A stretch of DNA of 64,000 nt from Cordylochernes scorpioides (taxonomy: Eukaryota > Arthropoda > Arachnida > Pseudoscorpiones > Chernetidae), in NCBI GenBank assembly GCA_030710605.1, contig CP092879.1:39680842-39744841 (forward strand), given 5' to 3'. The notes below the pieces were generated by a model. That model saw only the letters and a list, made by a program, of their open reading frames with translations, searched no databases and was not told the origin of the DNA. Position numbers and translations under genes: made by a program. Shown in pieces: positions 1 to 10,849 of the stretch; the stretch's first letter is position 1, and every line of letters begins with the position of its first letter.

Positions 1-240
1 TATATTACATTTACTATTCATTGTTGGCTTTTTATCTTACATTCACTCTTCATTGTTGGCTTTTTATCTTACATTCATTCTTCATTGTTGGCTTTTTATA
101 TTACATTCACTCTTCATTGTTGGCTTTTTATCTTACATTCATTCTTCATTGTTGGCTTTTTATATTACATTTACTCTTCATTGTTGGCTTTTTATCTTAC
201 ATTCACTCTTCATTGTTGGCTTTTTATATTATATTTTTAG
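1..240. repeat. 32-bp tandem repeat (minisatellite)
   Basis: About seven head-to-tail copies of a 32-bp unit containing ttcattgttggc; successive copies start at 17, 49, 81 and so on with very little divergence. The array runs off the left edge. The small ORFs crossing it are only the repeat read in different frames. It lies inside the Helitron relic that ends at 515. Confidence 0.93.
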
Positions 241-515
241 ATTGAGATTATTAGCTAGTATGTAAAAATATTAACTCTGTTGAAATTTAATTTTGTATTT
301 ATATATAAATAAAATTAACTCTGTTGATTTTTTTTTGTATTTAATCGATAACAGCGAAGTTACGCATGTTAATGTTAGGGAAAAATATTTTGTGTTAAGC
401 AAAACCTGCTCCATCTCGTTTTACATAAATGTTGAAAATTTGGTCGAAATTGATGCATTATAACGAAAGTTTTTAGTGATGTCCTCTTATGAAATTTGCA
501 TTTTATTAATATAGA
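1..515 (-). mobile_element. Helitron, 5'-terminal part (runs off window)
   Basis: Positions 230-515 are the inverted counterpart of the left part of the complete Helitron at 53176-53883 and match 29150-29348 of the Helitron at 27221-29348. Read on the minus strand, the end begins TCTATATTAATA directly after an A (plus strand ...ATATAGA|T at 515/516), the expected Helitron 5' terminus. The 3' CTAG end lies left of the window. No Rep/helicase coding is visible here, so this is probably a non-autonomous copy. Confidence 0.75.
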
Positions 516-3184
516 TTTGTAAACAAACTTTCTTTTGTTTATTTTGAAAAAATGTGCGTATTGATTTTTATTGTTTCATTTTTAATTATTTCTATAGATT
601 TATTGATTTCGTTTAATTAATTATTTTTAATTACCAATTTTATTTTAAAATTTTAATATTTTAAAATCTTTTTCACAGGGGGGAAATATTATATAATCTA
701 AAAATATTATATAATCTAAAAACCTCAAATATTTCTATATTTTAAAAAATATATACTTTATTTTATTCATTGATAATTTTATTTTTTTTTTGTTATCATC
801 GTTTTTAGAAAGACTTTGAGTTTAGTTGTTTAGTTTCGTTGTATAGTTTTGTTGTAAATATGCGTAGTTAACCAATCAATCCTTTTAAATCACTAATATA
901 GGATTAACTTATAAATTCTATATAATGTGAAAACTAACTAATGTGTAATCTTTCTTCAAGTAATTGAAAATAAAAGCTAGTTGACGGTAAATAATTATCT
1001 TTTTTTTTATCACGACTGCACCTCAACCCTTTATCTTATCGATCCTTTGTCTTATCAAGCCTTATCTAACCACAACAACCAAAATATTCATAACATATAT
1101 ATATATATATATACCCCGGGATTACCCCAATATTGGTTATTTTATATTTAACTCTCAGCCTATCTTAATCTTATGAACTCTTCTAACATTTATATTTGAA
1201 GCAGTTTTATGATGCATTATTAGAAGGATAGCTGCCTCTTCTTGGTACAAGATTATCATCCCTATGCAACTTTATGTTGTATATATGTAAATACATGTGT
1301 AAAAATATATATAGAGAGTCAGTTGGTATACGGCAATAAGAGGGGATCACTTTGGAAGTTGTTCTCGCCGTTGCGGGCACAATTCCTTTTAAAGTATTTT
1401 AAAAAAGATATCGAGGGTAATACACACATAACGAAGTGTCAAACCAAACAATTGCAATTTTCTTTAGTCGCTCATTCTTTAAGTTTTTAACTTATTAAAA
1501 AGCAGTTGCGGAAAATTTTCAACAAATATACACGAGAGACATAAATATTAATATTCTGCGAACAAACATCTTCAGAATGACTAATCCTTATAAATTGTGT
1601 ATAGTTGATAAATATTGAAATTTCCCGAATACCTATGAAAATTTTAAATTAAAGCATTAGAGATTAGAAGAATTTATAATTAAAGGTTAGAATTAAAAAA
1701 TGGTTGCTAAGAAACGTTTACCTAATACGAAAATATCATTTCTCACCCTGTATATATCAAATAAAATTAAAAAATGAATAATTCGTCACTATATTTCTGA
1801 TTAAATGATATAATGTTAGAATACACTTCTTTATTTCAATGGAGAGAGTTTACGGTAATTTATTGCCCTTCCAGAGACATGTATATAAAATTGACAAAGG
1901 TAAAGAAAGCATATGAAAATGTTTCATATTTACAGAAAAACCTTTTGGAAATAAAATATAAATCATTTTCTCAGGAGGGTTTTATGTGAAAAAGTTTAGA
2001 ATATTTATATATCCTCCTTTTTTACATTTCAAAAGATATGACTGAGGAAGGACAATAAATATCCTTAAGTTTGCCCTGGTAAAATGAAGAAACATATAAG
2101 GATGACCTTGTATCAAGCAAACCTAAAATTATAGCAATTTTATGCATATTTCTATTTAATAAAACTCTGAAAATGTATTCTTAGTAAAAACACTTAACTA
2201 AATTGAAGATTCCGAGAAATAGTTTCGTTTTATAAAATGTTTTTCTTTGAATAAGAATAAAGGGAAATATCAAAAGATATTTATGAAAAATGATTAATAT
2301 TTTACTCTATGAAATTTTTTAATAAAAAGGTGTTTCTCTTTATAGATAAAGGTAATTATTTGAACCAAATATAATGAAAATTCCTATAATATATTATAAC
2401 TTTATGTAAATTGTAAATATTCTAATACCGCGTTATTTGCTATAAAATTATGCTTGTTCTATATTTAAAATATAGCCCAATTTCTAGGTATATTTACATA
2501 TTTTAAAGATATCTTGAAGGAATTTCACCTTGAAATTTTGAAATATTAATTATATAATTATTATATCACACCTATTTAAGAATATTTTTATATAATAGCG
2601 AGTATAATTTCATAAATAGTCTATTTATAATACCAAAAGAATAATTTAAAGCTATATAAGATACGTGAATACATATTAATTAAATGATGTAATGGCTCTC
2701 AATTAACCCGGCAATTATATTAAGAGAGAGTAGACACAAGTCGCTATATTAGAAATGGAATACAATATTTACATTGTGTGTCGCCGGCAGACGCCTCCAG
2801 GCGTGCCACTTATTGTCTTTTGGTAAATATTTAAACGGCTAGCTAGAAAGCCAATAATTTACTTGCAAGAAGCCTTACCAATTTCGCACATTTCTCACTA
2901 CAGAACAACCAACCATTTAATATAATTATCAATACATTATCTTTTAAAAAGGAAAAATATTTTTCTTATATCCTTTATATTTATTTCTTAAATTATTTCA
3001 AAATCAATCTATATTATACAATATTGATTTGGCTCTGATTTAATAAGGGTAATTATATATAGTATATGATATAATGAAACATTATATATCTAATAATTTA
3101 CGATATTTTTTACAATATGAATTTTTATACTTTTTATATTATGTAAATATCTTCAAATTATATAATAAATAGATTTATCGTAAG
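516..3184. other. AT-rich stretch without recognisable genes
   Basis: Apart from the interspersed repeat at 692-1070 and a short (at)n run near 1100, I see no gene, tRNA or element end. The 82-aa ORF at 1242-1490 has no family resemblance I recognise and is probably chance. Confidence 0.6.
692..1070. repeat. interspersed repeat, copy 1 (empty Copia site)
   Basis: This segment is similar to 41751-42053 followed by 50813-50830, that is, to the two flanks of the Copia element at 42054-50807. Around 1025-1048 it reads continuously through the point where the other copy is interrupted, with a single tctta where the other copy has two. It therefore shows the pre-insertion sequence. Superfamily unknown. 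Confidence 0.8.
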
Positions 3185-3259
3185 ATAGAATCCTCTGATG
3201 TATAAGTTGCAGTAATACATGAAAACACCGAGGATAAGTTTCTTTATTTCATAAATGAT

Positions 3260-3305
3260 ATCTCGAGCTTTCGGGTATCGTAAACCCTTCGACAGGAGTG
3301 TATAA
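3260..3305 (-). ncRNA. hammerhead-like motif in PLE terminal repeat
   Basis: Minus-strand copy of the motif at 7481-7524: CTGTCGA, a stem of AGGG/CCC type, GAAAGCTC, then GAG that can pair with CTC upstream. PLE terminal repeats are known to carry hammerhead ribozymes. Here the core differs from CUGANGA (U instead of A) and from GAAAC...GUC, so I expect it to be inactive or divergent. Confidence 0.45.
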
Positions 3306-3479
3306 GACGAAATGAATAACAATTTTAGCTATTATTTATATATGGTATGTTATTTACATATTTAAAGACGTGCAAAATATTTTAATTAACCTGAATATTT
3401 TATGCCTGAATTAAATTTTATATACACAAAACAAGCGAGAAATATACTATTGCTTATCTGGAATATAGTTTTATGTATC

Positions 3480-4417
3480 AGGATTGTGTATTAAACTATT
3501 GTATACATCTGGGATATCTATATGTCTATTAATGCTCTGGTGTTTCGTGGATACTATTGCTTCAAGGATTAGTCTTTTATGTTTATTATTTATGTTGGTG
3601 TAGTAGGTTTTTGGTTCAGCTAAATTAAAAGTATGGCCTGTTGTTTCAATGTGTTGAAAAATAAGTGATCTATTGTCTTTGTTTTTTATATTTCTATTGT
3701 GTTCATTAATTCTGTCCTTGACTAACCTGCCTGTTTCTCCAACGTATACACTACTAGCCGAATGACCCGGGCAACGCCCGTGTTTTACCCGATTGAATGT
3801 TAAGATTCAAATAAAATTTGTTACAATTATAAATTGGCGCCTTAAATAATTGCATATGTTAGTTAATAACTTTAGCTTATGTGCTTTATCTGTCTATGTA
3901 CTGTTGGCTTCCGTAGGCGTCTCTTACTGGGAAAAAGAGAGGATTCCATTTGGATATTATCTAATATATGCATTTATTTAGGGAGCGACCCGCTCCAACA
4001 CAATAGTTACAAAGAGGAAATACCGAGTGGGGGGGGGGGCAAAGCTGGCGTGACCGTAGTCAACCAATAGGAGGGCGCCATTCCAAAAAAAAAAAGCAAA
4101 CGGTGACAGAGATGAAAACTGACTATTTGATTAGGAGATGAGGAATGACGCTCGTAACTGTATACACTATTGCAATGGTTACATTTAACGGAATAGATGG
4201 CCTGTCTGTTGTATATTGGTAGGTTAGGGCTATTGTTTTTGGTGTTAGGGTTTCTAACAATAGAACCAATGTTTGGGGTATTTTCATAAAAAATTCTGAT
4301 TCCGTGTTTTTTAAGTTCTCGGGCTATTTTGATGTTATTGGGGGAATATGGTATGATGCATGTTGATCTGTATGTCTGGTTATTGTTGATTGTGGAAGGG
4401 TTATAAAAATGTCTCAA
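3480..4417 (-). pseudogene. PLE GIY-YIG endonuclease remnant, interrupted
   Basis: Minus-strand reading from 4417 gives the linker and start of the GIY-YIG domain (PNIGSIVRNPN, then IYSVKCNHCNSVY), after which the insertion at 3754-4159 breaks it. The domain resumes below 3744 with the region that in the other copy reads GETGRLVKDRINEH. The ORF does not contain the reverse transcriptase part, because this copy is 5'-truncated. It cannot encode a working protein. Confidence 0.8.
3754..4159 (-). mobile_element. Helitron-derived insertion with 10-bp flanking duplication
   Basis: Starts CTAGCCGAATGACCCGGG with the hairpin CCCGGGCAACGCCCG shared by the Helitron 3' ends at 39609, 41264, 21023 and 27221. 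Its interior (poly-G at 4030, then aaccaatagg) matches the Helitron at ~40050-40110. It interrupts the inverted PLE copy. The target sequence gtatacacta is present on both sides (3744-3753 and 4160-4169), while the uninterrupted PLE copy near 6560 has it once. Helitrons normally make no target duplication, and the usual TATATATAGA end is absent on the right, so this is either an aberrant event or a different element class that shares the Helitron tail. Confidence 0.7.
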
Positions 4418-4505
4418 TATAAAATTTTCCTCGGAGTTTTCATGTGTTACTGCAACTTATACATTAGAGGATTCTATCTTACGATTTTATAAAAGAAGTT
4501 ATAGA

Positions 4506-6842
4506 ATGTATACTACTGATAATGAAATGAATCACTACATGAACCTCATTCATAAAAAATCCTTATCTTTAGCAAAATGGAGGAAGTACCTCTTTATCAA
4601 TAGAATATGTGAAGAAAACAGCTTCATACCCCCCTCACTAAGAATTAAGGATCCCGTGAAGAGAACCCATTTTCAACTCAGGTCATAAAAGAAGCTCAAA
4701 TTAGACTTTTGAGATCCAGAACAAGAGGTTATTACTCCAATATCCGACTGATTTCAAAGACCTTAAAAGAATTGATCTGCATTACCTCACAAAGAGTACA
4801 CCCTGACCCCATGCTGAAACTCATCACAAGAATAACCCAAGATATTAAAATTCTAAATTCTGAAATAGGAGAAAACCACAACAAAAAGCTACAGTTCTGG
4901 TCAAAGAAGTATAAATTGCAACTTGGCACATTTACCCAGAAAACCAATATAGTCATCTATCAAAAACAGATCACACAATAGAAAAGATAAAATACCTTTC
5001 CAAAGGATTAAAACACAGGTATGCCGATAAAACTGACCACCTGAAAACCATTGCAGGAATTGAGACTGCTATCAGCGGACTCGATCATCAAACAATAGCC
5101 AAAATAAGAAACATAACCTCATGTGCTTTATTTGAAACCACGAAATTTCCAAAGATAAACCCCAGAAACAAAATTATAGCCAAAACTTAAGAAATAGAAA
5201 ATAAATTCTTTTAACCCGATCAGACAAAGGAGGCCAAATTGTAATCTTGGAAACAACGGAATATATCAACAAAATGAACAATATTCTCACAGACAGGAAC
5301 ACCTTCGAATTAATCCCCGAAGCTGACAAAAGAGCAACCTACAATCAATACAAAAAATATTTAAGAAGCCTTCAAAGAAATAACACCATCACGGCAGAAG
5401 AACTTAAAGATTTTCTATCAAATATAAACTCCGATGCATATATATATGGACTCCCAAAACTACACAAGCCAGGTAACCCATTACGATCTATAGTAGCATA
5501 CTATCTATACCCAGCAGTTCCTTTAGCTAAATTTGTAGCCAATCTCCTCATCCCCTTACTCAAAGATAATCCCCCCCAAAACAACTATTATATCCACACC
5601 AAAGTTCATCAGCGAAACTTTAAGCACTCCCTATAGACCTAACCATAGTATGGTATCATTTGATGTCGATAACCTTTATCCTAGCTTACCACACCAATTA
5701 GTCATAGAATGCACAAAAAAACTTTCTTTCAGACCATAATATAACCTCCAATTTATACACTAAAATAATTAAATTAAAAGATATATGTTTACATATCAAC
5801 ATATTTTCATTCAATAACAACAATTACAAACAAACCAAAGGCTCCCCAATAGGAAGCCCACTATCATCCCCTTTAGCAGAAATAGTAATGCAACATATAG
5901 ACCGGCAGATTACTAGCCACTTTCCGGCGGAAATTCAAATATGGGGCAGGTATATAGACGATATATTCTGCTTATGCCATACAGAAGCAATAGACAGCAT
6001 TTTGACCAAATTAAAAGACTTTCACAAAGAAATAGATTTCACCCTAGAAAAAGAGGCCAATGGCACGTTACCTTTCTTAGATGTTTTCATCACCAGGTAA
6101 GACCAGATGTTCAACACCACAGTATATTATAAGCCCACTTTCCAGCCCAATTACATACACTACTCCTCATATTGCCCTTTAAACCATAAAATAAACACCA
6201 TAAAAACTCTCACAATCCAATACCCATTGTTCCAATCAAACATTCAAAACAATAGAAACTCAAAATATAATGCAAAACCTTCTCATAGCAGGATACCCAA
6301 AAAATCTTATATTAAGACATTTTTATAACCCTTCCACAATCAACAATAACCAGACATACAGATCAACATGCATCAATAATATTCCCCCAATAACATCAAA
6401 ATAGTCCGAGAACTTAAAAAACACGGAATCAGAATTTTTTATGAATTATACCCCAAACATTGGTTCTATAGTTAGAAACCCTTACACCAAAAACAATAGC
6501 CCTAACCTACCAATATACAACAGACAGGCCATCTATTCCGTTAAATATAACCATTGCAATAGTGTATACGTTGGAGAAACAGGCAGGTTAGTCAAGGACA
6601 GAATTAATGAACACAATAAAAATATAAAAAACAAAGACAATAGATCACTTATTTTTCAACACATTGAAACAACAGGCCATACTTTTAATTTAGCTGAACC
6701 AAAAACCTACTACACCAACATAAATAATAAACATAAAAGACTAATCCTTGAAGCAATAGTATCCACGAAACACCAGAGCATTAATAGACATATAGATATC
6801 CCAGATGTATACAATTGTTTAATACACAATCCTGATACATAA
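4506..6842 (+). pseudogene. PLE reverse transcriptase / GIY-YIG endonuclease, broken
   Basis: Pieces in order: 4506-4688 and 4709-4981 (N-terminal region); LTRSDKGGQIVIL around 5215-5250; YGLPKLHKPGNPLRSIV near 5445-5500 (hallmark PLE RT motif); SFDVDNLYPSLP near 5655; GSPIGSPLSSPLAE near 5845-5880; RYIDDIF near 5950 (catalytic YIDD); FLDVFITR near 6080; then a linker and the GIY-YIG nuclease (IYSVKYNHCNSVYVGETGR with downstream R and EH) in 6441-6842. The order RT then GIY-YIG identifies a Penelope-type element, which uses the nuclease to nick the target and the RT for target-primed copying. Several frameshifts and stops (4688, 4981, ~5190, 5636, ~5740, 6100, 6328) separate the pieces, so no full protein can be made. 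Confidence 0.92.
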
Positions 6843-7144
6843 AACTATATTCCAGATAAGCAATAGTATATTTCTCGCTTGTTTTGTGTATATAAAATTT
6901 AATTCAGGCATAAAATATTCATGTTAATTAAAATATTTTGCACATCTTTAAATGTGAAAAAATAGTACAAATATAACATTGTACTGGGATAAGGTGCATA
7001 AATTAAGAAAAAGGCATCTCCTTATCGTGCAACTGAAAGTTGCTGATGGCTTGCGCCATCTATCGGAATAAATATCAACTATTCTCGTTGATTTTTAATT
7101 ATTCCAGAATTGGCCAAATACCCATTCTTGATTAATCAAGAAAA

Positions 7145-7187
7145 GCTAACCACGGACGCGTTTCGGGCTGTTGGCCCTCATCATCAT
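7145..7187 (-). ncRNA. degenerate hammerhead in left arm of fold-back
   Basis: Mirror image of the ribozyme at 7211-7262. Stem II (GGGC/GCCC), GAAAC and GCGTC are kept, but the sequence before the core is poly-A followed by ATGATGATGA, so the first C of CUGAUGA and the 5' side of stem I are missing. It should not self-cleave alone. Confidence 0.7.
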
Positions 7188-7210
7188 TTTTTTTTTGTCG
7201 TTGAGGTACA

Positions 7211-7262
7211 GCTTGCACCACGCTGATGAGGGCCAACAGCCCGAAACGCGTCCGTGGTTAGC
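7211..7262 (+). ncRNA. type-I hammerhead ribozyme (canonical core)
   Basis: Stem I: ACCACG (7217-7222) pairs perfectly with CGTGGT (7253-7258), then across a small internal loop GCT (7211-7213) pairs with AGC (7260-7262). Core CTGATGA at 7223-7229. Stem II: GGGC (7230-7233) with GCCC (7239-7242), loop CAACA. Core GAAA at 7243-7246. Stem III is minimal: A-C opposite G-U around a GC loop, ending GTC at 7250-7252, with the expected cleavage after C7252. All invariant hammerhead nucleotides are present. A very short stem III is typical of hammerheads in Penelope-like elements and related small retroelements, which often work best as dimers. Self-cleavage would set the RNA 5' end of the element. 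Confidence 0.9.
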
Positions 7263-7480
7263 TTTTCTTGATTAATCAAGAATGGGTATTTGGCCAATTC
7301 TGGAATAATTAAAAATCAACGAGAATAGTTGATATTTATTCCGATAGATGGCGCAAGCCATCAGCAACTTTCAGTTGCACGATAAGGAGATGCCTTTTTC
7401 TTAACATCTTTAAATATGTAAATAACATACCATATATATATATAAATAATAGCTAAAAATTGTGATTCATTTCGTCTTAT

Positions 7481-7524
7481 ACACTCCTGTCGAAGGGTTT
7501 ACGATACCCGAAAGCTCGAGATAT
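7481..7524 (+). ncRNA. hammerhead-like motif in PLE terminal repeat
   Basis: CTGTCGA (7487-7493), then a GGG...CCC stem with a loop of about nine bases, GAAAGCTC (7510-7517), and GAG that can pair with the CTC just before the core. The layout matches PLE hammerheads, but two core positions deviate, so activity is doubtful. The inverted copy is at 3260-3305. Confidence 0.45.
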
Positions 7525-7590
7525 CATTTATGAAATAAATAAACTTATCCTCGGAGTTTTCATGTGTTACTGCAAAAATAGATTTATGCA

Positions 7591-8639
7591 TATTGATTCA
7601 CATAGCCCAAAATTTCAAATTATTTTTAAATATATATATATGGAAAATATAATTATGAATCTTCATAATATTATATTGTAAAATTATTAAAATTCACAAA
7701 TGAATCTTGAAACAAAGTCTATGTCGAAATGGTATAAAAATGATATAAATGATTTTATAAATTTATTTTTTCTGAGTCAATTGCCTGAAAGCTCGAGATA
7801 TTTTTTTGAATAAAATATATTTTTAAAAGAAATTTTTCCCTGGAGGCTTTATGTTTTTTTTTAATAATTTGTATATAATACGAAGGAAAATATTTTCAAA
7901 AATTATTATATATTTATATATAAATTAATAAATTTCGTAGATGAAGAGCATTTAATATAACCACTTTTTTTAAAGAAGTTTTTAAAATTTATTTTTAAAA
8001 AGAATTAAAACTCTCAGGATGATATCTAACTTATATGGAAGGGAAATATTATGCACAGAAATTCTCTATATTAAATCAAAAATTATCTTTAGAAAAATTA
8101 CCTCTTTATCTTTGAAATCCTAACTATAAATAACCCAATGTTATATATAATATATAGATATGCAAATCAACAACTTATAACAACGGCCAAAACATAAAAA
8201 AAATATACTAACAGAGATATGTCCACAATTAAAGATTTTAATATTCATTTTAAAATTGTATTTTAAAATTAGATAATAAAAAGGCATATATTATATTGAA
8301 TACAATATTTTCTTTTCAATCCTTTTATTCAATCCAATATATTTCTTTATATTATATAAAGATTTAAATATGGATTGCTCTATTTTCAGAAATACTCTAA
8401 AATATATTTTGAATGTTATATATTATAATTATTGTCAAAATTTATATTATCACCAATAGTTTTTAAATATATTTGTCAATGATATCAAAATATTTAATTT
8501 CCTATCAAATATTGAATTATAATATATTATATAATCTTCTTATTGATATAAAATGTTCTATAAATCATTAAAAGGTATTTTGTACATATGTTTGAAATAA
8601 ACTTTGTATTTAAATGGAATAAACAAAAGTATATAATGA
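7591..8639. other. AT-rich stretch, no gene seen
   Basis: Very AT-rich sequence. Fragments such as ggattgctctattttca (8370-8390) recur at the right edges of the fold-backs near 8850, 12550 and 39550, so part of this is repeat debris. No coding or RNA gene is apparent. Confidence 0.6.
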
Positions 8640-8860
8640 TATTTAATTAAAATGGTATATATTGGATCTAAATATCATTTATTTTACCAATATTTCAGTT
8701 GGTTGAACGCCAACCTTTATCAAAGTATTATAACATATTAATGTGTTATAATACCTCGATAAAGGTTGGCGTTCAGCCGACTGAAATATTGGTAAAATAA
8801 ATGATATTTTTATCCAATTAATGCCCTTTTAATTAAATATTTATTTATGGATTGCTCTAT
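8640..8860. mobile_element. fold-back element with hammerhead-like arms
   Basis: Inverted arms carrying tattttaccaatatttcag and gaacgccaacctttatc flank a short AT-rich centre near 8735. The arm sequence CTCGATAAAGGTTGGCG...CGACTGAAATATTGG has the spacing of a hammerhead core with several changed bases. Same family as the large palindrome at 11891-12535. There is no ORF. Confidence 0.7.
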
Positions 8861-10159
8861 TTTCAAAATATATTCATATCTAATACATTTTAAAATATAT
8901 TTGTCAATATATATTTATAAGTATTTTTTATCAATTTATATTAAAGTAAATGTTTTGAAATAATTATTATATATAAATAATTATTTATATCGATTATATC
9001 TATTATAATCGATATCCAAAATTATATAGTCGACATGTTTATTTAAAAATAAAACATTTAATAAGGTGCTAACTTCCATTTCATTTCCTTCTGGTCATAT
9101 TGTAGTCAAAACATGTTTAAAGGTCTCCAAGCTAGATGGTATTTTTGTAGCCCAGGGCTAAATTCTTAATTAATGTTTACATGAAAATCCTCTCCAAGGG
9201 AATTGACTGATTTACATTTTTATTTTCTTTACTCCAGAGAAATGACTTTATGAGCCAAACGATTTTTTTGGCGTTTTCGATCGGCACAAAATAATTATTT
9301 ATGGGAAAATATTTAATCCCTATATATTTTAGTTTACTTAAACAATTTTAAATTGAGTTAAATAATTTTTTTATTATTAGGTGAAGTTTTAGATTTTTAA
9401 TTTACGTAGTTTAACCAATTTTCTTTTTTTTTTTAGAAATTCTTTTTTCGTTTTATTTTATAAATTGTAGTTTATCTTTTAAGAAAGGAGAAGTAAAAGT
9501 ATTTTTAAATGAACATTTATACCTTCTATAAACAAAGTTTTAGGATTTGAATAAAAAGTTAAATAGAATTTAAAAAGGACAACTTCAAAATAATTTGGAG
9601 TTCGAATTTATTTTATTTTTTTATATAAATTTGTTGAAATTAAGATGTGTGTGTAATAAAAAATGTATTAGTTTTAGTAAATTTCTCAATCTATCCTATA
9701 TTTATTTTACAATTTGAAATATGTGTGGGGAAAACATACTATATTTTCAAAGGAGTAGTACTTTTTTTGTACGTATCAACAATTATCTTTTACGAAATTA
9801 TTTTAGAAATTCATATTTATTAAATTACTAATAATAAATTGAAATAAAAGGTACTATTAATACAATTTTAATATATTTAAAAGATTCATAAAATAAAGTA
9901 TTTAATTTTGTTTTTTCTATCTTTCTTTATATATTTATATTTGTTTTATATATATATTTATCTCTCCATTTCTATTTCTAAAAAATGATGACAAAACTGT
10001 ACAGGTTGGAAAATAAATAATTGAGACATTATATTACAACTACTTTTATATGACTGGAAAATAAGTGTACTTACAATAAACACAGTTGTATTAATACCTA
10101 ACATAATAATAACCAAAACTAAAAGCAATTTCTTAAGTTTGTGTATGCATATATAATAT
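8861..10159. other. AT-rich stretch, no gene seen
   Basis: No coding, RNA or element boundary recognised; low-complexity AT-rich sequence throughout. Confidence 0.55.
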
Positions 10160-10255
10160 TATATTAGATAATAAAAAAGGCACATATATTGGATTTAATT
10201 AAATATAATAAAATAAATAAATCCAATATATGCCTTTTTATTATCTAATAAATCA
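10160..10255. repeat. short palindrome related to the 11891-12535 family
   Basis: ttagataataaaaaaggcac...ttggattta is followed within 90 bp by its reverse complement, ending tttattatctaat. These are the outer ends of the palindrome at 11891-12535 with the middle missing, so it looks like an internally deleted member. Confidence 0.7.
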
Positions 10256-10469
10256 AATATAGATTGCTCTATTCACAAAATAACATTATATTTTACAAAT
10301 ACGCGCTCTATACTATAGTATATTACAGTTAGAACAATAATTCGGGAGGTATTGCCAAAGATTGGCAATTTACTATTTAAATATCAAAGTGAATATCAAC
10401 GATTTTATTATAGATCAAAATATATTCTTTAATGCCATTAATTTTATTCATACTAAGATATATCGCTTA

Positions 10470-10775
10470 GAGAAATCGTTAAATCAATTTAAAAATATTA
10501 CTAAAAAAGCATCTTCTTATCGTGCAATGAAAGTTTCTGATGGCTCTCGCCATCTATCGGAATAAATATCAACTATTGTGAAATTGTAGTGGGATAAGGT
10601 GAATAAATTAAGAAAAGGGCAAATTCTTATGTAATTGCTATTTATTCCGGGAGAAAGCGTTCCAGCCATCAGCAACTTCCATTGGACCGACAAGAAAATT
10701 CCTTTTTCTCAATTTATTCAACTTATACCAGTACAATGTCACATTTGTACTATTTTTTTTCCACAATTTAAGAAT
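10470..10775. repeat. relic of the hammerhead fold-back family
   Basis: 10500-10580 matches the 7015-7085 arm (cttcttatcgtgcaa..., gccatctatcggaataaatatcaac). 10620-10775 holds inverted versions of the arm and of the outer tail (agtacaatgtcacatttgtactat). The ribozyme core itself is missing. The 67-aa ORF crossing it is not a gene. Confidence 0.65.
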
Positions 10776-10849
10776 AGTTATGAAGGTATAAGCTAATGTT
10801 ATAATATATTTAATATTTGTACGGGATATATCAGAGGGATAAGACTCTA

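Larger units (their letters stand above)
3185..4429 (-). mobile_element. Penelope-like element, inverted 5'-truncated copy
   Basis: This is a minus-strand copy of the last ~1.2 kb of the PLE at 4430-7590: 3480-4420 mirrors 6305-6860 (GIY-YIG end of the ORF plus 3' region), and 3185-3305 mirrors the terminal repeat at 7450-7580. It abuts the plus-strand copy at ~4429/4430, where the plus copy begins inside its own terminal repeat (cctcggagtttt). An inverted truncated partial copy beside the main copy is a known PLE configuration. A 406-bp segment (3754-4159) interrupts it. Confidence 0.85.
6954..7404. mobile_element. hammerhead-bearing fold-back insertion in the PLE
   Basis: Two near-identical ~175-bp arms (about 7009-7186 and 7222-7397) in inverted orientation surround a short centre containing poly-T. 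The arms run ggcatctccttatcgtgcaac ... gctaaccacggacgcg. The insertion splits the PLE 3' region: catctttaaat occurs at 6943-6953 and again at 7405-7415, whereas the uninterrupted inverted copy near 3360 has the site once, giving an 11-bp target duplication. Relatives lie at 10470-10770, 32755-33010, 58661-58785 and 63788-64000. There is no ORF, so it must be moved by proteins from elsewhere, plausibly a PLE. Confidence 0.82.
4430..7590 (+). mobile_element. Penelope-like retroelement (GIY-YIG type)
   Basis: Left end lies in the terminal-repeat tail (tcctcggagttttcatg..., 4430-4470), repeated at 7545-7575 on the right. Between them lie an RT-endonuclease reading frame (4506-6842), a 3' region and the terminal repeat with a hammerhead-like motif (7481-7524). 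A 451-bp fold-back with its own hammerhead is inserted at 6954-7404. Together with the inverted partial copy on the left this is a typical PLE arrangement. The coding region is broken, so the copy is dead. Confidence 0.88.

Noticed and set aside
21-265. Overlapping 70-75-aa hydrophobic ORFs at the left edge
   Set aside because: They are the 32-bp tandem repeat read in two frames.
3754-3790. Start of an RTE-type LINE or SINE with a GC-rich head
   Set aside because: The CTAG end, CCCGGG hairpin, A|T target and TCTATATATATA opposite ends in complete relatives identify Helitrons; only the copy at 3754-4159 is anomalous.
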